A DNA stretch of 14,386 bases from Sva-07 sp035529175 (lineage in GTDB: Bacteria > Actinomycetota > Acidimicrobiia > Acidimicrobiales > Ilumatobacteraceae), in the NCBI GenBank assembly GCA_035529175.1, contig DATKXG010000076.1, forward strand, positions 1 through 14,386. Reading direction: 5' to 3'. Shown piece by piece: positions 6,178 through 12,242 of the stretch (position 1 is its first letter; each line of letters starts with the position of its first letter). A program made the translations under genes and the position numbers. The notes under the pieces were generated by a model that saw nothing but the letters and a program-made list of their open reading frames with translations, did no database searches and was not told the origin of the DNA.

Positions 6178-7164
6178 TCAGGCGGGGACGCCGTCGGGGG
6201 CGAACAGCGCCGGCCAGCCGCCCGTGTGGATGAAGACGACGTCGGAGCCGAAGCGATGTTCGGCGGCGAGGCCGAGCAGGCCCGAGCACCCCTTGCCGGA
6301 GTAGGTGCGGTCGAGCAGCCAGCCGCCGCGCCGGGCGGCCCACCGGATTGCCGCGTCGCCGGCCTCGGTCGGCACCGCGTAGTCGTCGCCGATCCATCGC
6401 GTATCGACCTCGACGTCCTCCGGCGCGACGATGGCGGTCGACCGCATCAGTGTGAGGGTCTGGTTGGCCAATCCGGCAATGTCCGGCCGTCCGATGTTGA
6501 CGCCCTTCGCCACCCCGATCGCCACGACGTCGGGAACGTCCCGGCCGGCGTGTGCTGCGGCGGCGCGACCGGCCAGCAGTCCGGCGTGTGTTCCGCCGCT
6601 CGACGACGTGAACACCACATGGCTCGGCGACACGCCGGCCGCGTCGCACTGGTCGAGCAGCTCGACGAACGCCGCGGCGTAGCCCAGCGCTCCGACCGCC
6701 GTGCTTCCACCGATCGGGATCGCATACGGCGACAGCCCCTCGGCGACCAACTGGTCCGTGACCGCCTCACGGGCGATCTCGAGCTCGCCCCAATGGCTCT
6801 CCTCTGCGCCGGTGAAGTGCAACTGCGCGCCGAAGAGCACCGACAGCAGCTGATTGCCGGTCGCCTCGGCGGGGCGGTCGCCGGACAGCACCAGGTGCGT
6901 CTCGAGCCCGAGCCGGGCGCCGGCCGCCGCCGTCATCCGGCAGTGGTTCGACTGGGCCGCCCCGACGGTGACGAGGGCCCGCGCCCCCGTCGCCACGGCC
7001 TCCCCGCACAGGAACTCGAGCTTGCGCGCCTTGTTGCCGCCACCGCCGAGGCCCGTCAGATCGTCGCGTTTCATCCACAGCCGGCTCGCTCCTGCGAGTG
7101 TCGGACCGGCCTCGACCGGCGTGGGCAGCGTGGCGAGCGTGGCTCGTTCGAGATGATCGAACAC
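6178..7164 (-). CDS. D-cysteine desulfhydrase / ACC deaminase family PLP enzyme
   Basis: The product (328 residues from GTG 7164) is a tryptophan-synthase-beta-fold PLP enzyme. WMKRDDLTGLGGGGNKARKL places the PLP lysine at about K45; AAQSNHCRMTAA (about 69-80) follows, and the C-terminus has DRTYSGKGCSG and FIHTGG, all hallmarks of this family. The SNHCR sequence favours the D-cysteine desulfhydrase branch over ACC deaminase (usually SNQTR). Expected reaction: D-cysteine to pyruvate, H2S and ammonia, or a related amino-acid deamination. An ATG at 7173 would add three residues, but TAGCAT (7177-7172) overlaps that ATG and stands exactly 7 nt before GTG 7164, matching the other leaderless starts here. 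The family is normally about 330 residues, so either start fits. It diverges from ung, with start codons only about 26 bp apart. Confidence 0.85.
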   Translation of the reverse strand: MFDHLERATLATLPTPVEAGPTLAGASRLWMKRDDLTGLGGGGNKARKLEFLCGEAVATGARALVTVGAAQSNHCRMTAAAGARLGLETHLVLSGDRPAEATGNQLLSVLFGAQLHFTGAEESHWGELEIAREAVTDQLVAEGLSPYAIPIGGSTAVGALGYAAAFVELLDQCDAAGVSPSHVVFTSSSGGTHAGLLAGRAAAAHAGRDVPDVVAIGVAKGVNIGRPDIAGLANQTLTLMRSTAIVAPEDVEVDTRWIGDDYAVPTEAGDAAIRWAARRGGWLLDRTYSGKGCSGLLGLAAEHRFGSDVVFIHTGGWPALFAPDGVPA

Positions 7165-7171
7165 CGCGCCC

Positions 7172-7177
7172 ATGCTA
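7172..7177 (-). promoter_or_regulatory. -10 element (TAGCAT) of the desulfhydrase-like gene
   Basis: TAGCAT on the minus strand precedes GTG 7164 by 7 nt. It overlaps the alternative ATG at 7173, which would then not be in the transcript. Confidence 0.4.
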
Positions 7178-7190
7178 GGCAGTGGGGCCG

Positions 7191-7898
7191 ATGGCCACCG
7201 ACTGGAACCCGCTGCTGCGCGATCAGTTCGAGCTGCCCTACTGGGTCGAACTCCAGCAGTTCGTCGCGCGCGAGCGCCGTGAGCATCCGGTGTACCCGCC
7301 GGCGAACGAGGTGTTCACGGCGCTCCACCTCACGCCACACGCTGACGTCAAGGTGATGATCCTGGGCCAGGATCCCTACCACGGTCCGGGGCAGGCGCAT
7401 GGGTTGTGTTTCTCGGTGCGCCGGGGCGTGCGCGTTCCCCCGTCGTTGGTCAACATCCACAAGGAACTGCACGCCGACGTCGGCGTGGCCATCCCCGACC
7501 ACGGCAATCTCGAACCATGGGCGAGGCGTGGTGTGCTGCTGTTGAACACGACGCTCACCGTTCGAGGCGGTGCCGCAGGATCACACCAGAAGCACGGATG
7601 GGAGACCTTCACCGACCAGGTGATCCGGGTCGTCGACGCCAAGATCGACCCGGTGATATTCGTCCTCTGGGGTGCCTCGGCGCGTCGCAAGCGGGCGCTG
7701 ATCGACACCAGCCGGCACACCGTGGTCGAGTCGGCTCACCCGTCACCGTTGTCGGCCCACAACGGATTCTTCGGGAGCAAACCGTTCAGCCGGACCAACG
7801 CAGCGTTGGTTGCAGCGGGACGCGAGCCAGTCGATTGGGATCTCAGTGACCGGGTCGTCGCCGACGAAAGCGGGGACGGAATGAGGATCGACGTATGA
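7191..7898 (+). CDS. ung: Uracil-DNA glycosylase, family 1
   Basis: The 235-residue protein carries the family-1 UDG water-activating motif GQDPYHGPGQAHGLCFS (residues 59-75, catalytic D61) and the DNA-intercalation loop HPSPLSAHNGFFGSKPFS (183-200, catalytic H183). VLLLNTTLTV (115-124) holds the uracil-binding Asn. It removes uracil from DNA arising from cytosine deamination or dUTP misincorporation, starting base-excision repair. Length and motifs are complete. ATG 7191 is preferred; a GTG at 7182 would add three residues. No clear -10 was found for it: TAGGCA ends 9 nt before the ATG, and GTGGGG could act as a weak ribosome-binding site. The last five codons (MRIDV) and the stop are the first copy of a 14-bp repeat leading to yihY. 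Confidence 0.95.
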   Translation: MATDWNPLLRDQFELPYWVELQQFVARERREHPVYPPANEVFTALHLTPHADVKVMILGQDPYHGPGQAHGLCFSVRRGVRVPPSLVNIHKELHADVGVAIPDHGNLEPWARRGVLLLNTTLTVRGGAAGSHQKHGWETFTDQVIRVVDAKIDPVIFVLWGASARRKRALIDTSRHTVVESAHPSPLSAHNGFFGSKPFSRTNAALVAAGREPVDWDLSDRVVADESGDGMRIDV

Positions 7899-7922
7899 GG
7901 ATCGACGTATGAGGATCGACGT
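7881..7922 (+). repeat. Three tandem copies of a 14-bp repeat (ATGAGGATCGACGT)
   Basis: Identical 14-bp units occupy 7881-7894, 7895-7908 and 7909-7922, followed by a partial fourth unit (ATGAGGA, 7923-7929). Each contains ATG fused to an AGGA ribosome-binding core. Because each unit is followed by ATGA, it reads as a 5-codon ORF ending in a TGA that overlaps the next ATG. Copy number could vary by replication slippage without changing the ung stop. Confidence 0.9.
7895..7912 (+). CDS. Five-codon mini-ORF 1 (MRIDV)
   Basis: ATG-AGG-ATC-GAC-GTA-TGA. Its ATG overlaps the ung stop (ATGA at 7895-7898) and its stop overlaps the next mini-ORF start. The peptide itself is unlikely to matter; a role in passing ribosomes from ung to yihY is an inference. 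It may simply be a by-product of repeated ribosome-binding-site sequence. Confidence 0.3.
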   Translation: MRIDV

Positions 7923-7926
7923 ATGA
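7909..7926 (+). CDS. Five-codon mini-ORF 2 (MRIDV)
   Basis: This has the same codons as the mini-ORF at 7895 in a shifted frame. It starts in an ATGA overlap at 7909-7912, and its TGA overlaps the start of the mini-ORF at 7923. Confidence 0.3.
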   Translation: MRIDV

Positions 7927-7940
7927 GGAGCGAGCGCTGA
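7923..7940 (+). CDS. Five-codon mini-ORF 3 (MRSER), overlapping the yihY start
   Basis: ATG-AGG-AGC-GAG-CGC-TGA. The stop shares bases with the yihY start in TGATG (7938-7942). GAGGAG at 7925-7930 inside it lies 9 nt before the yihY ATG and is its likely ribosome-binding site. Confidence 0.35.
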   Translation: MRSER

Positions 7941-8842
7941 TGCCGTGGACGACGAGTGATCGAGTGATGGGACTCCGCGCGCGACACGTCACCATCGATG
8001 TGTTCGTCGACATGCTCGACGGCTGGCGCCGCCACATCTCGGGGCGCAACGCGTCGGTGCTCGCGTTCTTCGGGTTCCTGTCGATCTTCCCGCTCCTGCT
8101 CGCGGCGACCACGATCCTGGGCTTCCTGTTGGAGGGCAACGAGGACCTCCAGCAGCGCATCATCGACGGAGCGCTCGCCGACATCCCGGTGCTCGGCCAG
8201 CAACTCGAGGCGGACCCGACCTCGCTCAGCGGGAACTGGTGGGCGCTGATCATCGGGCTCGGCGGTGCCCTCTGGTCGGCGACGAAGGCGTTCGTGGCGT
8301 TGCAGGGAGCCCAGGACGACATCTGGGAGATCCACGTCGATCACCGTGACGCGGTGCACACGCAGCGCGGCAAGGCGCTGCTCGGACTGCTGTTCATCGG
8401 CGTCGCCCAGGTCGGCAGCATCGCGATCACGACATTGGTCAACGCCGCCGGGCTGCCCGAAGGCAGCCGTGTCGCATTGCTCGCCGCCACCGTGACGATC
8501 AACATCGCCGTGCTCGCTGCGATGTTCCGCTACCTCACCGCTGCCGAGGCGACGTGGCGCGACGTGTGGCCGGGCGCCGTGATCGCCGGCCTGCTCTACT
8601 CCGCACTGCAGTACTTCGGCACCGGGATCGTGCGCGAGATCACCAACAACGCGAGCGACACCTACGGGCAGTTCGCACTGGTCCTCGGGCTCGTCACCTG
8701 GCTGAGCCTGCTGTCGATCGCGGCGCTGATGAGCACCGAGTTCAACGCCGCGCTCGTCCGCCACCGTGAAGGCTCCCTCGACCGGCTGCAGCCCGCCGAT
8801 GCCAGCGAGACCGCCGCCCGACCGGATCCCCCCACTGCCTGA
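7940..8842 (+). CDS. yihY: YihY/BrkB-family inner-membrane protein
   Basis: The 300-residue protein has about six membrane helices (near residues 38-62, 99-121, 146-168, 178-198, 209-228 and 245-267). Family features include NASVLAFFGFLSIFPLLL near the start, GNWWALIIGLGGALWSATKAF in the middle, and WPGAVIAGLLYSALQYFG followed by TYGQFALVLGLVTWL near the end. The family was once misannotated as ribonuclease BN; its real function, perhaps transport or envelope-related, is unsettled. ATG 7940 is supported by GAGGAG 9 nt upstream and by the TGATG junction with the preceding mini-ORF. An internal ATG at residue 10 is a weaker alternative. The gene is expected to be co-transcribed with ung. The polar tail (277-300) is cytosolic and low complexity. 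Confidence 0.88.
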   Translation: MPWTTSDRVMGLRARHVTIDVFVDMLDGWRRHISGRNASVLAFFGFLSIFPLLLAATTILGFLLEGNEDLQQRIIDGALADIPVLGQQLEADPTSLSGNWWALIIGLGGALWSATKAFVALQGAQDDIWEIHVDHRDAVHTQRGKALLGLLFIGVAQVGSIAITTLVNAAGLPEGSRVALLAATVTINIAVLAAMFRYLTAAEATWRDVWPGAVIAGLLYSALQYFGTGIVREITNNASDTYGQFALVLGLVTWLSLLSIAALMSTEFNAALVRHREGSLDRLQPADASETAARPDPPTA

Positions 8843-8861
8843 GCACCCCCACCCAACCGCG

Positions 8862-8968
8862 AGCGATGAGCGAAAAGCCGGTATCTGGGCGCTTCACTCA
8901 TCGAAGGGACTCCCACCCCGCCAGCGATGAGCGAAAGGCCGGTATCCGGGCGGTTCGCTCATCGCTGG
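8862..8968. repeat. Two tandem imperfect copies of a hairpin-forming repeat
   Basis: A unit of about 42 bp starts at 8862 and again at 8923 (61-bp period), with a handful of mismatches. The second forms a perfect 15-bp stem (CCAGCGATGAGCGAA at 8921-8935 with its complement at 8954-8968) around an 18-nt loop that contains CCGGTATCCGG. The first copy pairs over 11 bp with one mismatch (8864-8874 with 8893-8903). It sits between the convergent ends of yihY and the hydrolase-OsmC gene. A bidirectional terminator or a REP-like dispersed palindrome are both possible. Confidence 0.85.
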
Positions 8969-8981
8969 AGGATCGGTGGGG

Positions 8982-10226
8982 TCACTCGGACAGGTGGGTG
9001 ACGATCGAACTCGCGGCCTCCAGCGTGCGGTGCACCGGGCACTTGTCGGCGATCTCGAGCAGCTTCGCCCGATCGGCGTCGGTGAGGTCGTCGCCGTCCA
9101 CGGTGAGAACTCGCTCGAACCGGTCGATCATGCCCGACCGGCCGGTCAGCAGTTCGTTCTCGGAGCACTCGGCGCAGTCGTCCGCATGCACCTTGCCGTG
9201 GCTCACTTCGACGGTGACGCGGTCGAGCGGCAGGCCCTTGCGGTCGGCATACATCCGCAGCGTCATCGAGGTGCAGGCACCCAGCGCCGCTCCGAGCAGA
9301 TCGTACGGCGACGGACCGGCGTCGAACCCCCCGACGGACTCGGGTTCGTCGGCGAGCAGCCGATGACGGCCGACCACCACGTGATTCAGGAACGGGCCCT
9401 GGGTGGTCTCGGCCACGACGACGGCCGCCGACGCGCGTGGAGCGTCCGCGGCCCCACTCTCGTCGACGATGTAGCGAGCGGCGAACGCCCCGATCATGTC
9501 GGCCGCGAAGCGGGCGTCAGCGCGATCGGTCAGGAGATGGTCAGCACCATCGAGCGACACGAAGCTCTTGGGATGGCGCGCTGCCTGGAAGATCTCGGCG
9601 GCGTGGTCGACCGAGACGGTGTTGTCGACCGGCGAGTGCAGAACGAGCAACGCCCGCTTCATGGTGCGCACCCGATCGGTGACCACGTGGGCCCGGAGGT
9701 CGTCGACGAACTGCTGACGGATGGTGAATGGGCGCCCGGCCAACTCGACCTGGGCCACGCCGGTCGCGGCGATCTCCTCGAGCGACGACCGGAAGATGTC
9801 GGTGACGTGGTCGGGGCTGGCGGGGGCGCCGATCGTGGCAACAGCGCGCACCTCGGCGATGTCCGCCGCCACGGCGAGCACGGCCGACCCGCCCAAGGAG
9901 TGACCGACCAGCAGCTGCGGGGCCCGGTGCTCGGCGCGCAGCCAGTCGGCTGCGGCCACCAGGTCGTCGGTATTCGACGTGAAGTTCGTGCTCTCGAACT
10001 CGCCGTCACTCATGCCGAGCCCGGTGAAATCGAAGCGCAGCACACCAAATCCGAGGTCGGTGAGCGCACTCGCGATCCTCGACGCCGCAGCGATGTCCTT
10101 GCTGCACGTGAAGCAGTGGGCAAACAGCGCAAAGGCGCGCGGCGGTCCAGCCGGGAGGTCGAGGCGAGCAGCCAGCTCGGCGCCACGGCCTCCGGGAAAG
10201 GTGACTCGTTCGATGCGTGCGGCCAT
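8982..10226 (-). CDS. Bifunctional alpha/beta hydrolase - OsmC family protein
   Basis: The 414-residue fusion has two parts. Residues 1-255 form an alpha/beta hydrolase: RFDFTGLGMSDGEF, the nucleophile elbow GHSLGG with Ser110, a likely acid Asp201 (HSPVDNTV) and His230 (GADH). Residues 268-414 are OsmC-like, with peroxidatic Cys318 (ALGACTSMTLRMYADRKG) and resolving Cys396 (DKCPVHRTL), which reduce organic hydroperoxides using thiols. The same fusion is a known family in bacteria; a plausible division of labour is ester hydrolysis plus peroxide removal, but the physiological substrate is not known. Start ATG 10226 has TACCGT 6 nt upstream and no ribosome-binding site. The gene diverges from the antiporter leader, with the two predicted transcription starts only about 33 bp apart. 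Confidence 0.9.
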   Translation of the reverse strand: MAARIERVTFPGGRGAELAARLDLPAGPPRAFALFAHCFTCSKDIAAASRIASALTDLGFGVLRFDFTGLGMSDGEFESTNFTSNTDDLVAAADWLRAEHRAPQLLVGHSLGGSAVLAVAADIAEVRAVATIGAPASPDHVTDIFRSSLEEIAATGVAQVELAGRPFTIRQQFVDDLRAHVVTDRVRTMKRALLVLHSPVDNTVSVDHAAEIFQAARHPKSFVSLDGADHLLTDRADARFAADMIGAFAARYIVDESGAADAPRASAAVVVAETTQGPFLNHVVVGRHRLLADEPESVGGFDAGPSPYDLLGAALGACTSMTLRMYADRKGLPLDRVTVEVSHGKVHADDCAECSENELLTGRSGMIDRFERVLTVDGDDLTDADRAKLLEIADKCPVHRTLEAASSIVTHLSE

Positions 10227-10232
10227 GCGCCG

Positions 10233-10238
10233 ACGGTA
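10233..10238 (-). promoter_or_regulatory. -10 element (TACCGT) of the hydrolase-OsmC gene
   Basis: TACCGT on the minus strand ends 6 nt before ATG 10226. The divergent -10 of the antiporter leader (10246-10251) is only 7 bp away, so the two promoters are back to back and could compete for polymerase. Confidence 0.4.
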
Positions 10239-10245
10239 CCCCGAC

Positions 10246-10251
10246 TACGCT
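10246..10251 (+). promoter_or_regulatory. -10 element (TACGCT) of the antiporter leader
   Basis: TACGCT lies 8 nt before an ATG at 10260 that opens a 15-codon ORF. No ribosome-binding site precedes that ATG, so a leaderless transcript starting at or near it is expected. Confidence 0.4.
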
Positions 10252-10259
10252 CACGCCGA

Positions 10260-10307
10260 ATGTACGCCGTCGTCCTCGTGGTCACCGGACGAGGGTCGCG
10301 CACATGA
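10260..10307 (+). CDS. 15-codon leader ORF upstream of the antiporter
   Basis: It encodes MYAVVLVVTGRGSRT. TACGCT stands 8 nt upstream, and the TGA (10305-10307) overlaps the ATG of the next mini-ORF. If made, it would be a leaderless peptide that delivers ribosomes towards the antiporter start. There is no coding evidence beyond the position, the start context and the ATGA overlap. Confidence 0.35.
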   Translation: MYAVVLVVTGRGSRT

Positions 10308-10321
10308 GGACGATCACATGA
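10304..10321 (+). CDS. Five-codon mini-ORF (MRTIT) overlapping the antiporter start
   Basis: ATG-AGG-ACG-ATC-ACA-TGA. It overlaps the leader stop at one end and the antiporter ATG (10318) at the other, both as ATGA. It includes GAGGA (10307-10311 region), the likely ribosome-binding site of the antiporter, and begins with the same ATGAGGA heptamer as the mini-ORFs before yihY. Confidence 0.3.
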   Translation: MRTIT

Positions 10322-12156
10322 CCGCAGCGATGTGGGCAGCCACTGAATCGACCCTCGGACCGACGCTCGCACTGATCCTGGGAGCGGGGATGCTCGCGCA
10401 GTGGATCGCATGGCGTATCCAGGTGCCCTCGATCATCGCCCTGCTGGTCGCCGGGCTCCTGCTCGGGCCCGTGACCGGCGTCGTCGAGCCGGACGAACTC
10501 CTGGGCGGAACGCTCTTCCCGCTGGTGTCGTTGGCAGTCGCACTGATCCTTTTCGAGGGCGGCCTCGACCTGCCGCCGCGAGAGTTGAGCAACACCGGCA
10601 CCGTCGTGCGACGGCTGATCAGCGTCGGCGCGATCGTGACGTTCCTCGTCGCCTGGTACTCGGCGCGCGAAGTGTTCGGCATCTCGAATCAGGCGTCCAT
10701 CCTGCTCGGCGCCGTGCTCGTGGTCACGGGTCCCACCGTGGTGGGGCCGCTGCTGCGATTCGTGAGACCGGCCGGTCCGACCGGACCCATCCTGCGCGCC
10801 GAGGGCGTCCTGATCGATCCGATCGGAGCGACGGCGGCACTGATCGCGTTCGAGATCGTCATCACCGACGCGCCGGACGAAGCGGTGGCGAGCGTCGTCG
10901 GCGTGGTCCTGTTGACGATCGTGGCCGGCGCCGGCATCGGATTGGCCACCGCCGCTGCGCTCGACACGGCGCTGCGACGCTTCCTCATCCCCGACCAGCT
11001 CACCGTGCCGACCACGTTCGCCTTCGTCGTCGCGGCATTCGTCGCCACCAACGAGATCCAGGAGGAGGCGGGACTGCTCACCGTGACGGTGATGGGCATG
11101 TACCTCGCGCGGCGCGAGAGCTCGACGATCCGCCAGGTCCTCGAGTTCAACGAGAGCCTCCGCACACTGCTGATCTCGTTCCTCTTCATCCTGCTCGCGT
11201 CACGGATCGAGACCGATGCGCTGCGAGACGTCGCCCTGCCCTCGTTGGGTTACCTCGCCGTGCTGGTCCTCATCGCGCGACCGATCTCCGTCGTGTTCTC
11301 GACGGTGCGAACCTCACTCAGCTGGCGCGAGCGGGTCTTCCTGATGACGATGGCACCGCGCGGCATCGTCGCTGCCGCCGTGTCCGCCATCTTCGCGATC
11401 CGCCTCGAGGAGGAAGCAATCCCCGACGCCGCGAAGATCGTCCCGATCGTGTTCCTCGTGATCATCGGCACGATCGTCGTCTACGGCTTTCTCGCCGGAC
11501 CCGCGGCACGTGCGTTGGGGCTCGCCGAGGCCCAGGCCGACGGCGTGCTCATCGCCGGGTCGCACGCCGTCGCCCGCGGCCTCGCCACCGAACTCGACAA
11601 GTGCAACGTCAAGACGTTGCTCGTCGACACCGACCCCTACAACGTCACCCGAGCCATCGCAGCCGGCTTGCGGGCCCGCCGGATGAGCGTGCTCGCCGAG
11701 GACGCCAACCACGACCTCGATCTCCGCGGCATCGGCCGGCTCCTGGCATTCACGTCGAACGATGAGGTCAACGCGCTGGCAACCGCCCGCTTCGCTCGGG
11801 TCTTCGGCCGGCGCGAGGTGTTCCAGCTCGCGCCGAGCGCTCGGCGCAGCGGGGATCCGTCGGTTCCCGCGGAGCATCTCGGACGGCTCATCGGCATCGA
11901 GGGCATCACCTACGCGACACTCGACGAACGCTCACGTCAGGGATGGCGCGTTCGCACCGCCAACGGCGGCGAGGCGATCCAGCAGGCCGTGGACGACCAC
12001 CTGTTCCTCCCGGTGGTACGCATCATCGACCACAAGATGGCCTTCCTGTGCCACAACGACCCGGTGCCGACCGAGGGCGAGGTCATCGGACTCGCCGCCC
12101 CGTCGCTGCAACACCAACTCGACGAGGAGATGGCGATCGGCCAAGACACCGGCTGA
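10318..12156 (+). CDS. CPA1-family sodium/proton antiporter with C-terminal RCK (TrkA-N) domain
   Basis: The 612-residue protein has an antiporter membrane domain (about 13-397) and a cytosolic regulatory domain (about 407-600). Family landmarks are LVAGLLLGPVTG (43-54), LILFEGGLDL (76-85), VVTGPTVVGPLLR (135-147), EGVLIDPIGA (162-171) with D167 as the likely ion-binding acid, and MAPRGIVAAAVSAIFAIRL (345-363). The TDP motif usual in CPA1 helix 4 reads TGPT here, so a single acidic residue may remain at the site. The RCK domain starts DGVLIAGSHAVARGLA and keeps an acidic strand end (LLVDTDPYN), though its GxGxxG loop is degenerate. Expected role: exchange of Na+ or K+ for protons, controlling pH and salt. 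A GAGGA ribosome-binding site lies 7 nt before ATG 10318, inside an upstream mini-ORF. Confidence 0.88.
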   Translation: MTAAMWAATESTLGPTLALILGAGMLAQWIAWRIQVPSIIALLVAGLLLGPVTGVVEPDELLGGTLFPLVSLAVALILFEGGLDLPPRELSNTGTVVRRLISVGAIVTFLVAWYSAREVFGISNQASILLGAVLVVTGPTVVGPLLRFVRPAGPTGPILRAEGVLIDPIGATAALIAFEIVITDAPDEAVASVVGVVLLTIVAGAGIGLATAAALDTALRRFLIPDQLTVPTTFAFVVAAFVATNEIQEEAGLLTVTVMGMYLARRESSTIRQVLEFNESLRTLLISFLFILLASRIETDALRDVALPSLGYLAVLVLIARPISVVFSTVRTSLSWRERVFLMTMAPRGIVAAAVSAIFAIRLEEEAIPDAAKIVPIVFLVIIGTIVVYGFLAGPAARALGLAEAQADGVLIAGSHAVARGLATELDKCNVKTLLVDTDPYNVTRAIAAGLRARRMSVLAEDANHDLDLRGIGRLLAFTSNDEVNALATARFARVFGRREVFQLAPSARRSGDPSVPAEHLGRLIGIEGITYATLDERSRQGWRVRTANGGEAIQQAVDDHLFLPVVRIIDHKMAFLCHNDPVPTEGEVIGLAAPSLQHQLDEEMAIGQDTG

Positions 12157-12189
12157 CACCTGGCTCCATTCACCTTCGGCCCACTCCGT

Positions 12190-12235
12190 CCGACGCGGTC
12201 GGTGCACGCCAGGGGTCAGACCGAGGTCTGACCCC
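12190..12235. terminator. Hairpin and perfect palindrome between convergent genes
   Basis: A small hairpin (CCGAC/GTCGG, 12190-12202) is followed by a perfect 24-bp palindrome at 12212-12235 (GGGGTCAGACC, then GA, then its complement). It lies between the end of the antiporter gene and the end of the aldehyde dehydrogenase gene, where a two-way terminator would be expected. It lacks a T-tract, so it may instead be a dispersed palindromic repeat. Confidence 0.6.
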
Positions 12236-12242
12236 GCGCCGA

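Noticed and set aside
8976..10307. Long plus-strand open frame opposite the hydrolase-OsmC gene
   Set aside because: The opposite strand encodes a well-conserved fusion protein. Only the last 15 codons (from 10260), which lie outside that gene, are considered possibly translated.
10401..11765. 454-codon plus-strand frame inside the antiporter gene
   Set aside because: Arg-rich composition without motifs; the overlapping frame encodes the antiporter membrane helices.
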